Positions 7,548 to 16,620 of a DNA stretch of 34,668 nucleotides are shown one piece after another. The notes under the pieces are model-generated. The model was given only the letters and a program-made list of their open reading frames with translations, was not told the DNA's origin and made no database searches. How positions within the stretch are numbered: the first letter of the stretch is position 1; every line of letters begins with the position of its first letter. Both the position numbers and the translations under genes were made by a program. Origin of the DNA: Candidatus Tenderia sp. (GTDB lineage: Bacteria; Pseudomonadota; Gammaproteobacteria; Tenderiales; Tenderiaceae); NCBI GenBank assembly GCA_030148045.1, contig JASBUE010000169.1, positions 1-34,668 of the forward strand, in the 5' to 3' direction.

Positions 7548-8803
7548 TGGCGGATCTGGCCCTCACCCAGGACGACATACTTCTGCGAAGTCAACCCTTC
7601 CAGACCGACCGGGCCACGGACATGAAACTTGTCGGTGCTGATGCCGATCTCCGCCCCCAGGCCGTATTCGAAACCGTCGGCGAAGCGGGTGGAGGCGTTG
7701 ACCATCACCGAACTGGAATCCACCTCGCGCAGGAAACGGCGTGCCTTGGTGTAGTTCTCGGTGACGATGGACTCGGTGTGGTTGGAACTGTGGGCGGCGA
7801 TGTGATCGATGGCCTCGTCCACGTCCTTGACCACGCGGATGGAGAGGATGGGCGCCAGGTATTCCGTATCCCAGTCCTCCTCGCTGGCCGGCTCGGCGGC
7901 GGGCACCAGTCGACAGGTGGTCTCGCAACCGCGCAGCTCCACCCCCTTCTCCAGATACATGCCGCTCAACTCGGGCAGCACCTGCTCGGCGATGCCCTCC
8001 GCTACCAGCAGGGTCTCCATGGCGTTGCAGACGCCGTAGCGGTGGGTCTTGGCGTTGAAGGCGATCTGGATGGCCTTCTCCAGGTCGGCCTCGTCGTCGA
8101 TGTAGACGTGGCAGACGCCGTGCAGATGCTTGATCACCGGCACGCGCGCCTCGGCACTGATGCGCTCGATCAAGCCCTTGCCGCCGCGCGGAATGATCAC
8201 GTCCACGTATTCAGGCATGGTGATGAGCCGGCCCACCGCTGCGCGATCGGCGGTCTCGATCACCTGCACCGCCTCCGCCGGCAGACCGGCCTGCTCCAGC
8301 CCGGCATGCACGCAGCGGGCGATGGCCTGGTTGGAGTGCAAGGCCTCGGAACCACCGCGCAGAATGGCGGCGTTGCCCGACTTCAGCGCCAGCCCGGCGG
8401 CATCGGCGGTGACGTTGGGACGCGACTCGTAGATGATCCCCACCACGCCCAGCGGCACGCGCATCTTGCCCACCTGAATGCCGGAGGGACGGTAGCTCAT
8501 GTCGTTGATTTCACCCACCGGATCGGGCAACGCCACGATCTGGCGCAAACCTTCCGCCATGGCGGCGATGCGCGCCTCGTTGAGCTCCAGCCGGTCCAGC
8601 AAGGCCGCATCCAGACCGCCCGCCTTGCCGGCCTCCATATCCTTACTGTTGGCCTCCAGCAAAGCGGCCTGCTGCGCCTCGATGGCGTAGGCGATAGCGT
8701 TCAACGCCCCATCCTTGGCCGCCGTGTTGGCGCGGCTCATGGCGCGCGCTGCAGTACGGGCCTGGCGGCCGACGTCTGTCATGTATTGTTCGATATCACT
8801 CAT
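7544..8803 (-). CDS. proA: Gamma-glutamyl phosphate reductase
   Basis: ProA reduces gamma-glutamyl phosphate to glutamate semialdehyde with NADPH in proline synthesis. The 419-residue protein has the aldehyde dehydrogenase-like fold signatures VPLGVVGIIYESRPNVTAD, the catalytic cysteine region YGVCNAMETLL and the end motif GLEGLTSQKYV. The start is the ATG at 8801-8803 (MSDIEQYMTDVGRQART); the longer frame upstream runs through a palindromic repeat and is not coding. proA next to nadD is seen in several gammaproteobacteria. No proB is visible here. Confidence 0.95.
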   Translation of the reverse strand: MSDIEQYMTDVGRQARTAARAMSRANTAAKDGALNAIAYAIEAQQAALLEANSKDMEAGKAGGLDAALLDRLELNEARIAAMAEGLRQIVALPDPVGEINDMSYRPSGIQVGKMRVPLGVVGIIYESRPNVTADAAGLALKSGNAAILRGGSEALHSNQAIARCVHAGLEQAGLPAEAVQVIETADRAAVGRLITMPEYVDVIIPRGGKGLIERISAEARVPVIKHLHGVCHVYIDDEADLEKAIQIAFNAKTHRYGVCNAMETLLVAEGIAEQVLPELSGMYLEKGVELRGCETTCRLVPAAEPASEEDWDTEYLAPILSIRVVKDVDEAIDHIAAHSSNHTESIVTENYTKARRFLREVDSSSVMVNASTRFADGFEYGLGAEIGISTDKFHVRGPVGLEGLTSQKYVVLGEGQIRQ

Positions 8804-8820
8804 GGCTCGATTCCAATCGT

Positions 8821-8850
8821 AGGTTGGGCTGAGCAATTGCAAAGCCCAAC
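8821..8850. repeat. REP-like palindrome upstream of proA
   Basis: GTTGGGCT (8823-8830) and AGCCCAAC (8843-8850) form a perfect 8-bp stem around a 12-nt loop that itself holds the palindrome GCAATTGC (8833-8840). With the flanking TCGTAG it resembles the dispersed GTAGGTTGGGCT...AGCCCAAC elements found in many proteobacterial genomes. Only one copy is present in this window. It lies within 50 nt of the proA start. The rest of the 231-bp gap between sdaA and proA holds no gene I can support. Confidence 0.55.
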
Positions 8851-9034
8851 GAGAAGTGTGCGATAACCCCAAAGGGCGAAAGTGGGTATTTTAGCAATTC
8901 CCGGAGGACATTGTCCCGGCAGTGACCGAATTTGAGGCGGAAGGGAGCAGGATTGGCCGGCCGGGACACGCGCCATCAAAGAGTACTAGCGGCTACCTTA
9001 TATTGTAATAGGGACGCACATCCCATCCGTAAAT

Positions 9035-10417
9035 TCAACACTCGGTGATGCTGACCGCCAAACCGCCCAGCGAAGTCTCTTTGTATTTCTCCGACATCTC
9101 CATGCCGGTCTGTTTCATGGCGGCGATACAATTATCCAGCGGCATGAAATGTTGGCCGGTGCCATGTAATGCCAGAGAGGCGGCGGTATAGGCCTTGATG
9201 GCGCCGAAGCCGTTACGTTCGATACAGGGCACCTGCACCAGCCCGTTGACCGGATCGCAGGTCATCCCAAGGTGATGTTCCAGCGCGATCTCTGCCGCAT
9301 TCTCGATCTGCTGCGCCGTGCCACCGCGCGCCGCGCACAGCCCCGCCGCGGCCATGGCGGCGGCCGAGCCCACCTCGCCCTGGCAACCAACCTCGGCGCC
9401 GGAAATGGAACTACGATGCTTGATGATGCCGCCGATGGCCGCGGCGGTGAGCAAAAACTCGCGCACCTGCGCCGCACTACCACCCTCGTGCTCGCTTAAG
9501 TAATACAACACCGCCGGGATGACGCCGGCGGCGCCGTTGGTGGGCGCGGTCACCACCATGTGACCAGCGGCATTCTCCTCGTTTACCGCCATGGCGTAGG
9601 CACAAAGCCAATCATTGAGGGCGGCCTTGTCCGGCTGACGCCGGAGTTGATCGTATAACTGCTTGGCGCGACGCGGCAGATTGAGGCCGCCGGGCAGGGC
9701 ACCCTCGGCGGCCAGCCCCAACTCGATGCAGCGCCGCATTGCCACCCAGATATCGTCCATCCCCCCGTCCAATGCTTGCGCCGTCATGTGCTCCAATTCG
9801 TTGACCCGTTTCATGGCGGCGATGGACAGACCGCTGTCCGCACTCATCTGCAGCATGGAGTGGGCCGAATCGAAGGGATAGGGACAACCCACCGCCGGGG
9901 CCATCTTCAAGGGGGCCACCAGCTGCTCGATCTCCGCCAGGGTGCTGACAAAACCACCACCGATGGAAAAGTAGGTCGCCTGCAACAACACCTCATCGCC
10001 GGCCGCGTAGATCAAGGCGAAAACCATGCCGTTGGGATGTTGCGGCAGCGCCGCGCCCCGGTCGAACACGACATCGTCGGGCGCAGAGAAACGGATGGGG
10101 CGGGGCGACTCCAGTGGTAGTACATCGGCAGCCCAAACGCGCTCGAGCAGCGCATCCACATCCTGTCCCGCCACGCCCTTGGGGGAATGCCCGTGCAGCC
10201 CCAAGGCCACGGCGCGGTCGGTGCCGTGACCCTTGCCGGTATAGGCCAGTGAGCCTTTGAGGGTGCAGCGTATTCCAAGCGCTGCAGACACCCCGGCCTG
10301 GGCCACATGACGTTGTACTCGCACGGCAAAATCCGCGGCGGCGATCATGGGACCCATGGTATGGGAACTGGACGGTCCGATGCCGATCTTGAAAAGGTCG
10401 AGAATACTGATAAACAT
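9035..10417 (-). CDS. sdaA: L-serine dehydratase (iron-sulfur, single chain)
   Basis: This enzyme deaminates L-serine to pyruvate and ammonia with a 4Fe-4S cluster. The 460-residue chain matches the fused single-polypeptide type: N-terminal beta domain starting MFISILDLFKIGIGPSSSHT, with the GPSSSHTMGP signature, and the C-terminal alpha domain with SGAEVGCQGEVGSAAAMAA, LGMTCDPVNGLVQVPCIERN and a Thr/Asn-rich VTAPTNGAAGVIPA. Conserved cysteines likely to bind the cluster are in VGCQGE, MTCDPV and VPCIER. It lies between holA and proA, which is not its usual place. It is on the same strand, 43 nt after holA with no terminator seen, so it may be read with the leuS operon. Confidence 0.95.
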   Translation of the reverse strand: MFISILDLFKIGIGPSSSHTMGPMIAAADFAVRVQRHVAQAGVSAALGIRCTLKGSLAYTGKGHGTDRAVALGLHGHSPKGVAGQDVDALLERVWAADVLPLESPRPIRFSAPDDVVFDRGAALPQHPNGMVFALIYAAGDEVLLQATYFSIGGGFVSTLAEIEQLVAPLKMAPAVGCPYPFDSAHSMLQMSADSGLSIAAMKRVNELEHMTAQALDGGMDDIWVAMRRCIELGLAAEGALPGGLNLPRRAKQLYDQLRRQPDKAALNDWLCAYAMAVNEENAAGHMVVTAPTNGAAGVIPAVLYYLSEHEGGSAAQVREFLLTAAAIGGIIKHRSSISGAEVGCQGEVGSAAAMAAAGLCAARGGTAQQIENAAEIALEHHLGMTCDPVNGLVQVPCIERNGFGAIKAYTAASLALHGTGQHFMPLDNCIAAMKQTGMEMSEKYKETSLGGLAVSITEC

Positions 10418-10460
10418 GGCGCTTCCCCTACCCGGACGGGCTGACAGTTAAACCGAAACG

Positions 10461-11495
10461 CTACACCGCCCTGCGCACCCCTTGATGCAGCTGTATTCCC
10501 CCCAGCCACAAACTCAGCTCCAGCAATTCGTCCCACACATTCCCCGCGCGGCCGCCCTTGATCATGGCGTCGATCTCGGCGCAGCGGTCGAGCATGGCCT
10601 GCCAGTGGGCCGGGGAATGGCGCTTGAGGCCGACGCGCACCAGCGGTTTGCGTTTCTCCCAGACGCGGTGCTTGGCCAGCACCTGTTCGCCGCGGGCGCC
10701 CTGGGACAGCTCGAAGGCCATGCCGGCCATGGCGCGGATTTCACGGCTCAGGGCCCACAGCACCAGCACCGGCTCCACCCCTTCGCCCTTGAGACCGTTG
10801 ACGATGCGGGTGGTGCGCACGGCATCACCCTGCAGGGCGCCGTCCACCAGTTTATAGATATCGAAGCGCGAGCTGTCAGCAACGCTGGCGGCGACCCGGT
10901 CCACGTCCACCGGACCGGTGCCGTGCAACAGGCGTAGTTTTTCGATCTCCTGGGCACAGGCGAGCAGATTGCCTTCCACCCGCTCCACCAGCAGGGCCAC
11001 CGCCTCCCGGCTCGGCTGCAAGCCCTTCTCCTTCATGCGCCGCATGGCCCAGCCGGGCAGTTGTTTCAGGTCCATGGGCCAAACGGTGACCACGGCACCG
11101 GCCTTGTCCAGCGTCTTGTACCACTTGCTGCTGCGGGCGCTACCCTCCAGCTTACCGGAAATGACGAGCAGGATGTTGTCTTCGGAGAGACGCTCGGCAT
11201 AGGCCTGCAGCGCCTTGCTGCCGGCATCGCCCGGCTTGCCGGTGGGCAGGCGCAGTTCGATCAGCTTGCGATCGGCGAACAGGGACATGGCGTCGCCGGA
11301 TTGCAGGAATCCTTGCCAGTCGAAGCCGCCTTCCACGTGATGCACTTCGCGCTCGCTGCAACCGGCCTGGCGCGCGGCGGCGCGGATGGCATCGCAGGCC
11401 TCCTGCACCAGCAGCGCTTCGTCGCCGCTGACGAAGTAGATGGGTGCCAGCCCTTGTTTCAGCTGGGCATTCAACTGCTCCGGTTTAATCTGCAT
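10461..11495 (-). CDS. holA: DNA polymerase III delta subunit
   Basis: HolA is the clamp-loader subunit that opens the beta clamp. The 344-residue protein begins MQIKPEQLNAQLKQGLAPIY with the family motif YFVSGDEALLVQEACDAIR, then MSLFADRKLIELRLP, and ends with an alpha-helical collar region. The ATG at 11493-11495 is preferred; it overlaps the lptE end by 11 nt. The leuS-lptE-holA order is conserved in gammaproteobacteria. Confidence 0.93.
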   Translation of the reverse strand: MQIKPEQLNAQLKQGLAPIYFVSGDEALLVQEACDAIRAAARQAGCSEREVHHVEGGFDWQGFLQSGDAMSLFADRKLIELRLPTGKPGDAGSKALQAYAERLSEDNILLVISGKLEGSARSSKWYKTLDKAGAVVTVWPMDLKQLPGWAMRRMKEKGLQPSREAVALLVERVEGNLLACAQEIEKLRLLHGTGPVDVDRVAASVADSSRFDIYKLVDGALQGDAVRTTRIVNGLKGEGVEPVLVLWALSREIRAMAGMAFELSQGARGEQVLAKHRVWEKRKPLVRVGLKRHSPAHWQAMLDRCAEIDAMIKGGRAGNVWDELLELSLWLGGIQLHQGVRRAV

Positions 11496-12057
11496 CCAGC
11501 CGCTCTGTTTCAATTTGCGCCGGAGTGTCGTCTTGCGCACCGCTGTCCAGCGCATGGAGACGCCGCATCAGTGCCTGGATGGACATGCGCCGCATGAAAT
11601 CGAACAGCCTGCGTTCCTCGTCGCCCTTGGCCAGCACCTCGGCCTCGTCGAAACGGTAGTCGCGCTGCTGGAGGATGCTGTCCTGCGGAATCAGAATCTC
11701 GCCGCCATGGTCGCGCACGGAAAAGACCAGCGTGTACTGCAATTCGTACTCGCTCACCCGGCCGCCGCTGTCCACCGCCAGCACACGGCGGCCGCGTTGT
11801 TCGTTGTGGATGGTGAGCAGCAGCCCGGCCTCGGCCGCCTGATTGACAAGGGTGACATCGGCCGACTCGAGGGCCTGGAACAATTCACGGCGCAACTCGG
11901 CACTCGCGCTGCGAATATCCAGATAGACCGGCGGCAGGGTGACATCCATGGTCTGCGAACCGCGCAGGCGCCAGCCACAGCCATTTAATGCCGTTACCAG
12001 AATAGCAACGACCAACAACAAGGTGACAAATCGCAGGGTGTGCTCAGCCTTTGACAA
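11485..12057 (-). CDS. lptE: LPS assembly lipoprotein LptE
   Basis: LptE is an outer-membrane lipoprotein that plugs the LptD barrel and helps deliver lipopolysaccharide to the cell surface. The 190-residue product has a signal sequence with a hydrophobic core (FVTLLLVVAILVTALNGC) ending in a lipobox (LNGC) with Cys27 as the lipidated residue, followed by GWRLRGS, the usual start of the mature protein. The Asp+2 retention signal is absent (Gly follows Cys), consistent with sorting to the outer membrane. It overlaps the end of leuS by 14 nt and the start of holA by 11 nt. The acidic C-terminal tail (QIETERLDAD) is family-variable. Confidence 0.9.
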   Translation of the reverse strand: MSKAEHTLRFVTLLLVVAILVTALNGCGWRLRGSQTMDVTLPPVYLDIRSASAELRRELFQALESADVTLVNQAAEAGLLLTIHNEQRGRRVLAVDSGGRVSEYELQYTLVFSVRDHGGEILIPQDSILQQRDYRFDEAEVLAKGDEERRLFDFMRRMSIQALMRRLHALDSGAQDDTPAQIETERLDAD

Positions 12058-14602
12058 CGATATTCACCAACTTGCCGGGCACCACGATCACCTTGGCGAT
12101 ATCCTTGCCGGCAGTGAATTTCTGCACGTTTCCGTCCGCCAGCGCCGCCGCCTCGATGGCGTCCTTGCCTGCAGCGGCGGGCACATCGACCTTGCCGCGC
12201 AGCTTGCCGTTGACCTGCACCACCATCTCGATGGAGTCGCGCACCAAGGCGGACTCGTCCACCTGGGGCCAGGGGGCGGCGAGGATGTCATCGCCGTAAC
12301 CCAGATCGCGCCACAGCACGTGGGTGATGTGGGGGGCGATGGGCGACAACAGGCGCAACATGATGCTGAAGCCTTCATTGACGGCGGCGTCACGGGCACC
12401 ACCTTCATTGATACCCGGCAACACATTCATGATCTTCATGCAGGCGGCCACCACGGTGTTGAACTGTTGCTTGTCGAAATCGAACAGGGCCTGTTTCAGG
12501 ATTTCATGCACCTCACGGCGGGCGGCTTGCTGGCCCTTGTCGGCATTGGCGGCATCAAAGGATTTATCCGCACCCAAGGCGGCCTGGTTGCTATGGGCAA
12601 AATTCCAGATCTTTTTCAAAAAGCGCGAGGCCCCTTCCACACCGGAGTCGGACCATTCCAGCGACTGCTCCGGCGGCGCGGCGAACATCATGAACAGGCG
12701 TGCGGTGTCGGCGCCGTACTGTTCGATCAGTTCCTGCGGGTCGACGGTGTTGCCCTTGGACTTGGACATCTTGGCGCCGTCTTTGAGCACCATGCCCTGG
12801 GTCAGCAGATTGTTGAAGGGTTCGTCGTTAACTAATGCGCCGGCATCGGCCGCTCCCGGCATCCCTGCCTCCCGCGGCACTAGCACATCCTGTACGTCGC
12901 GCATCAATTTATTGAAGAAACGGGCATAGAGCAGGTGCAGGATGGCGTGTTCGATACCGCCGACGTACTGATCCACTGGCAGCCAGTAGTTGGCCGCCTC
13001 GTCCAGCATGGCTTTATCATTTCTGGGCGAGCAGTAACGGGCGTAATACCAGCTCGATTCCATGAAGGTGTCGAAGGTGTCGGTCTCGCGCTCGGCCGCG
13101 CCGCCGCATTTGGGGCAGGTGGTCTTGCGCCATTCGGGATCGGCCTTGAGGGGCGAACGCACGCCGTCGAGGATGACATCCTCCGGCAGCACCACGGGCA
13201 GTTGATCTTCGGGCACCGGCACTTCGCCGCAGGCGGCGCAGTTGATGATGGGAATGGGCGCACCCCAGTAACGCTGGCGTGACACACCCCAGTCACGCAG
13301 GCGGTAAGTGGTCTGTTTCTCGCCCTTGCCCTTGCTGCTGAGATAGTCGGCGATGGCGTCGAAGGCACCTTGGGATGACATACCGCTGAAGTCGCCGGAA
13401 TCGATCAACACGCCTTTTTCGGTAAAGGCCTGCCGCTCCAGATCGACGTCCATCACCGTCGTCACCCTGCCTCGCGCCGTGTTGATACACTCCTTAATTT
13501 CCTGATCCGCGAGTGGCGCAATCACCTGTTTGATGGTCAGACCGTATTTTTTGGCGAATTCCCAGTCGCGCTGGTCGTGGGCGGGCACGGACATAACCGC
13601 GCCGGTGCCGTAGCCCATCAGGACGAAGTTGGCCACCCAGATGGGCACCTCTGCGCCGCTGACGGGGTGGATGGCCTTCAGGCCGGTGTCGATGCCGCGC
13701 TTCTCCATGGTCTCCAGCTGGGCCTCGGCGGTGCCGGTTTTGCGGCACGCTTCGATGAATGCGGCCAGCTCGGGATGCACCTGGGCGGCCTGCAAGGCTA
13801 AAGGATGCTCGGCGGCCACGGCGACATAGGTAACGCCCATGAGGGTATCGGGACGGGTGGTGAAGACGCGCAAGGTATCGTCATGACCGGCGACGTCGAA
13901 CTCGATCTCCACCCCTTCGGAGCGGCCGATCCAGTTGCGCTGCATGCTGCGCACCTGCTCGGGCCAGCCGTCGAGCTTGTCCAGGCCGGCCAGCAGCTCG
14001 TCGGCGTAGGCGGTGATCTTCATGAAGTATTGCGGGATCGCCTTGCGCTCCACCACGGTGTCGCAGCGCCAGCAGCAACCGTCGATGACCTGTTCGTTGG
14101 CCAGCACGGTCTGGTCGTTGGGGCACCAGTTGACCGCGGCGGTCTTTTTGTAGACCAGGCCCTTTTCGAACAGGCGGGTGAACAGCCACTGCTCCCACTT
14201 GTAGTAATCCGGGTCGCAGGTGGCTAGCTCGCTGTTCCAGTCATAACCGAAACCGAGGCGCTTGAGCTGGCCGCGCATATAGCCGATGTTTTCGCGCGTC
14301 CACTTGGCCGGGGCCACGTGGTGCTTGATGGCGGCGTTCTCGGCCGGCAGGCCGAAGGCGTCCCAGCCCATGGGCTGCAGCACGTTCTTGCCCTGCATGC
14401 GCTGGAAGCGGGTGATGACGTCGCCGATGGTGTAGTTGCGCACGTGGCCCATATGCAGCCGGCCGCTGGGATAGGGGAACATGGAAAGGCAATAGTACTT
14501 CTCCTTGGAAGCATCCTCGGTGACGGTAAAACTCTGATTTTTCTCCCAGTACGCCTGGGCCGCCTGTTCAACGTCGGCGGGCGAATAGTGCGCGTCCATC
14601 AT
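12044..14602 (-). CDS. leuS: Leucyl-tRNA synthetase
   Basis: LeuS charges tRNA-Leu. The 852-residue protein is of normal bacterial length. It shows the class I HIGH motif as PYPSGRLHMGHVRNY near residue 45, the zinc-type segment (CWRCDTVV), the CP1 editing domain (TTRPDTLMGVTYVAVAAEHP), a second zinc-like cysteine set (TTCPKCGG), the DTFMESSWYYARYCSP motif and the KMSKSKGNTVDP catalytic loop near residue 620. Two ATG codons stand together at the start; either may be used. It heads the leftward operon through lptE and holA. Confidence 0.97.
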   Translation of the reverse strand: MMDAHYSPADVEQAAQAYWEKNQSFTVTEDASKEKYYCLSMFPYPSGRLHMGHVRNYTIGDVITRFQRMQGKNVLQPMGWDAFGLPAENAAIKHHVAPAKWTRENIGYMRGQLKRLGFGYDWNSELATCDPDYYKWEQWLFTRLFEKGLVYKKTAAVNWCPNDQTVLANEQVIDGCCWRCDTVVERKAIPQYFMKITAYADELLAGLDKLDGWPEQVRSMQRNWIGRSEGVEIEFDVAGHDDTLRVFTTRPDTLMGVTYVAVAAEHPLALQAAQVHPELAAFIEACRKTGTAEAQLETMEKRGIDTGLKAIHPVSGAEVPIWVANFVLMGYGTGAVMSVPAHDQRDWEFAKKYGLTIKQVIAPLADQEIKECINTARGRVTTVMDVDLERQAFTEKGVLIDSGDFSGMSSQGAFDAIADYLSSKGKGEKQTTYRLRDWGVSRQRYWGAPIPIINCAACGEVPVPEDQLPVVLPEDVILDGVRSPLKADPEWRKTTCPKCGGAAERETDTFDTFMESSWYYARYCSPRNDKAMLDEAANYWLPVDQYVGGIEHAILHLLYARFFNKLMRDVQDVLVPREAGMPGAADAGALVNDEPFNNLLTQGMVLKDGAKMSKSKGNTVDPQELIEQYGADTARLFMMFAAPPEQSLEWSDSGVEGASRFLKKIWNFAHSNQAALGADKSFDAANADKGQQAARREVHEILKQALFDFDKQQFNTVVAACMKIMNVLPGINEGGARDAAVNEGFSIMLRLLSPIAPHITHVLWRDLGYGDDILAAPWPQVDESALVRDSIEMVVQVNGKLRGKVDVPAAAGKDAIEAAALADGNVQKFTAGKDIAKVIVVPGKLVNIVVKG

Positions 14603-14990
14603 GACCTTCGTCTGTTCAATATCGTGAATCGGAACCCCTTATAGTACCGTATGGCGCCCCAGGCTTACACACCCAGTCGCCCGACTGCCCCGTGCGTGCC
14701 CATTAGGCTGATCTTATGCCACTGGAGAACCCTCATTCCCGGCGACACACGAAGATCGATTAAAGTCTCGACCACCACGGTCCTCCTCAAAAAAGCCCCA
14801 TCCTTACCCCTGAATTTACCGTTTTAGTCGCCGCCTTGCGTCGTGAAAAACCTCTTCCGGAATTCATTGCCACAGCAACCGGCCGTGAACTTCGAACACA
14901 CGGCATTTTCTAAAGTATTTGTCTCTCAAGTCCCGGCGAGCAAGCGCTATGCCCGGGCATCTTGTCACCACTGATAAGGACGCCTTCACT
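14603..14990. other. Intergenic region between leuS and psiE
   Basis: A 388-bp divergent gap. It must hold the leuS promoter (a weak TACTAT element about 40 nt ahead of leuS on the minus strand is the best candidate) and that of psiE. No tRNA, T-box, small-RNA hairpin with T run or credible small ORF was found. The frame open upstream of psiE has no family-like sequence. Confidence 0.4.
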
Positions 14991-15488
14991 ATGAACAACC
15001 CCACCAATTCAACACTTGCCCACAGCGAGTTTCCCATTAAACACAACGACCTGCTGCTCAATTACTTACACTGGACAATCCGGGCCGCCACAAAATTTCT
15101 CGCCATCCTGATGACACTGGTTATTCTCTGGGGGGTCTTCGACGTCATCTACATCGTCTATTCCCAGCTGGCGCACCCGCCCTATTTCCAGATCCGCGAT
15201 ATCATGACCACGTTTGGCGCCTTTCTGGCCGTACTGATCGCCTATGAGATATTCACCAACATCACCCTCTATATCAGGACCGACGTATTTCCCGTCCAAC
15301 TGGTGGTCGCGACGGCGCTCATGGCAGTGGCAAGAAAAGTGATCGCCCTGGACCTGGAAAAGCTAGAACCGCTTTATCTGCTGGGACTCGGTGCAATCGT
15401 CATGTCACTGGGAATCAGCTATTGGCTGATCGTACGGAGCGAAGGAGCGCTCACATCCAAAAATTCAAGACTGGAACACTCCGCCTGA
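14991..15488 (+). CDS. psiE: PsiE family phosphate-starvation-inducible membrane protein
   Basis: A 165-residue inner-membrane protein with about four transmembrane helices (for example ATKFLAILMTLVILWGVFDV, FGAFLAVLIAYEIFTNI, VVATALMAVARKVIAL and LLGLGAIVMSLGISYWLIV). The pattern YEIFTNITLYIRTDVFPV...VATALMAVARKVI is the conserved core of the PsiE family, whose E. coli member is induced by phosphate starvation; the molecular role is unknown. The ATG at 14991 is chosen because it follows a GATAAGGA ribosome site and gives the normal length. A clear Pho box was not found upstream. Confidence 0.82.
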   Translation: MNNPTNSTLAHSEFPIKHNDLLLNYLHWTIRAATKFLAILMTLVILWGVFDVIYIVYSQLAHPPYFQIRDIMTTFGAFLAVLIAYEIFTNITLYIRTDVFPVQLVVATALMAVARKVIALDLEKLEPLYLLGLGAIVMSLGISYWLIVRSEGALTSKNSRLEHSA

Positions 15489-15575
15489 CACCGCCTCTGC
15501 CTCATGATCGGGCTTGCACTTTTTTGCGCCAAGACCAACACTATCGGAGTAGGAACCATAAAGGAAGGATGCGTC

Positions 15576-16097
15576 ATGAGCGAAGAAAGCCGGCATAACG
15601 AAAATCAGGTTCATGCCTATAACCAGATGATGCGCCGGGTCAAAGAGACCCTGGGCAAGGCGGAAAAGGCCGCCGAACCACGCCTGCGCCAAGCCATCGA
15701 GGCGGCCGAGGAAAAGGCCGTGGAGCTGGGCGAGCTGAGCCGCGAAGAAGCGGTGCAGATCGGCGACTACCTGCGCCGCGACCTGCAGGACGCCGGCGAA
15801 TACCTGGCCGGCGACGAGGCCCAGGAACTGAAGGACTGGCTGCGCATCGATCTCAACCTGATCGAAAACCAGCTCTTCGACATGTTTCTGAGTGTGGCGG
15901 ACCAGGCCAAGCTGGACATGCTCGAATTCCAGGAACAGCTGGCCGAGGCCACCGAATACCGCACCGGCGAGATCACCGGCCCAGGCCTGTTGGCCTGCAT
16001 GGATTGCGGCGAGGAACTACACTTTCACGAGACCGGCCACATTCCACCCTGCCCCAAGTGCCGCGGCACCTATTTCATCCGTCCCTCGGAGGCCTAA
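15576..16097 (+). CDS. Zinc-ribbon protein, YbeL/DUF1451 family
   Basis: A 173-residue protein resembling E. coli YbeL, which also lies beside leuS. It has an N-terminal charged helical region (RRVKETLGKAEKAAEPRLRQ, then ELSREEAVQIGDYLRRDLQD) and a C-terminal zinc ribbon with two CxxC pairs (LACMDCGEEL and PPCPKCRGTYF). The start is the ATG at 15576 preceded by a strong AAGGAAGGA. The function of the family is not established. It ends 7 nt before sixA, so the two are likely co-transcribed. Confidence 0.85.
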   Translation: MSEESRHNENQVHAYNQMMRRVKETLGKAEKAAEPRLRQAIEAAEEKAVELGELSREEAVQIGDYLRRDLQDAGEYLAGDEAQELKDWLRIDLNLIENQLFDMFLSVADQAKLDMLEFQEQLAEATEYRTGEITGPGLLACMDCGEELHFHETGHIPPCPKCRGTYFIRPSEA

Positions 16098-16104
16098 GCC
16101 GGGC

Positions 16105-16617
16105 ATGAAGACCCTGCTGCTGTTTCGCCACGCCAAGTCCGACTGGGCCAATGACTTGCCGGACTTTGATCGCCCGCTCAATGCGCGCGGGCAAAAGGCC
16201 GCCGAACGCATGGGGCGATGGATGAAACAGGCCCATATTCAGCCGGAATGGATTGTCAGCTCCCCGGCCCGGCGGGCGCTGGAAACGGTGCAGGGCCTGC
16301 GCCAGCATCTGGACATCCCCGATACCCTGGTCCATTTCGATGAGCGGCTGTACCTGGCCGACGTCGCCGCCCTGCTGGAGGTGGCCGCACGTTGTCCGCA
16401 GGACATGGACGACATCATGCTGATGGGGCACAACCCGGGCATGGATGAGCTGCTCACCTTTCTGTGCGGCCCCAACCTGCCGCGCTCGAAAAAGGGCAAG
16501 CTGATGGCCACCGCCACCCTGGCCCAGGTCAGCCTGCCGGACGACTGGCAACAGCTGACCGCCGAGTGCGGCAAGCTGCAGCAAATCATTCGCCCCGGCG
16601 AGATCGATTTGCGCTAG
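16105..16617 (+). CDS. sixA: Phosphohistidine phosphatase SixA
   Basis: A small histidine phosphatase of 170 residues. SixA in E. coli removes phosphate from histidines of phosphotransfer proteins. The family motif LLLFRHAKSDWAN sits at the N-terminus with catalytic His9; further signatures are SSPARRALET and the second catalytic histidine in MLMGHNPGMDELL. The ATG at 16105 gives the usual length, and the longer frame runs inside the zinc-ribbon gene. It is 7 nt after that gene. Its target here is unknown; the following genes are polyphosphate-related. Confidence 0.92.
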   Translation: MKTLLLFRHAKSDWANDLPDFDRPLNARGQKAAERMGRWMKQAHIQPEWIVSSPARRALETVQGLRQHLDIPDTLVHFDERLYLADVAALLEVAARCPQDMDDIMLMGHNPGMDELLTFLCGPNLPRSKKGKLMATATLAQVSLPDDWQQLTAECGKLQQIIRPGEIDLR

Positions 16618-16620
16618 CGA

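Noticed and set aside
7622..8866. 414-codon open frame opposite proA
   Set aside because: Antisense shadow; composition (His, Gly, Asp) is that of a reverse-complemented GC-rich gene.
14603..14990. T-box or leader peptide control of leuS
   Set aside because: No T-box consensus, leucine-codon leader or attenuator hairpin is visible in the upstream region.
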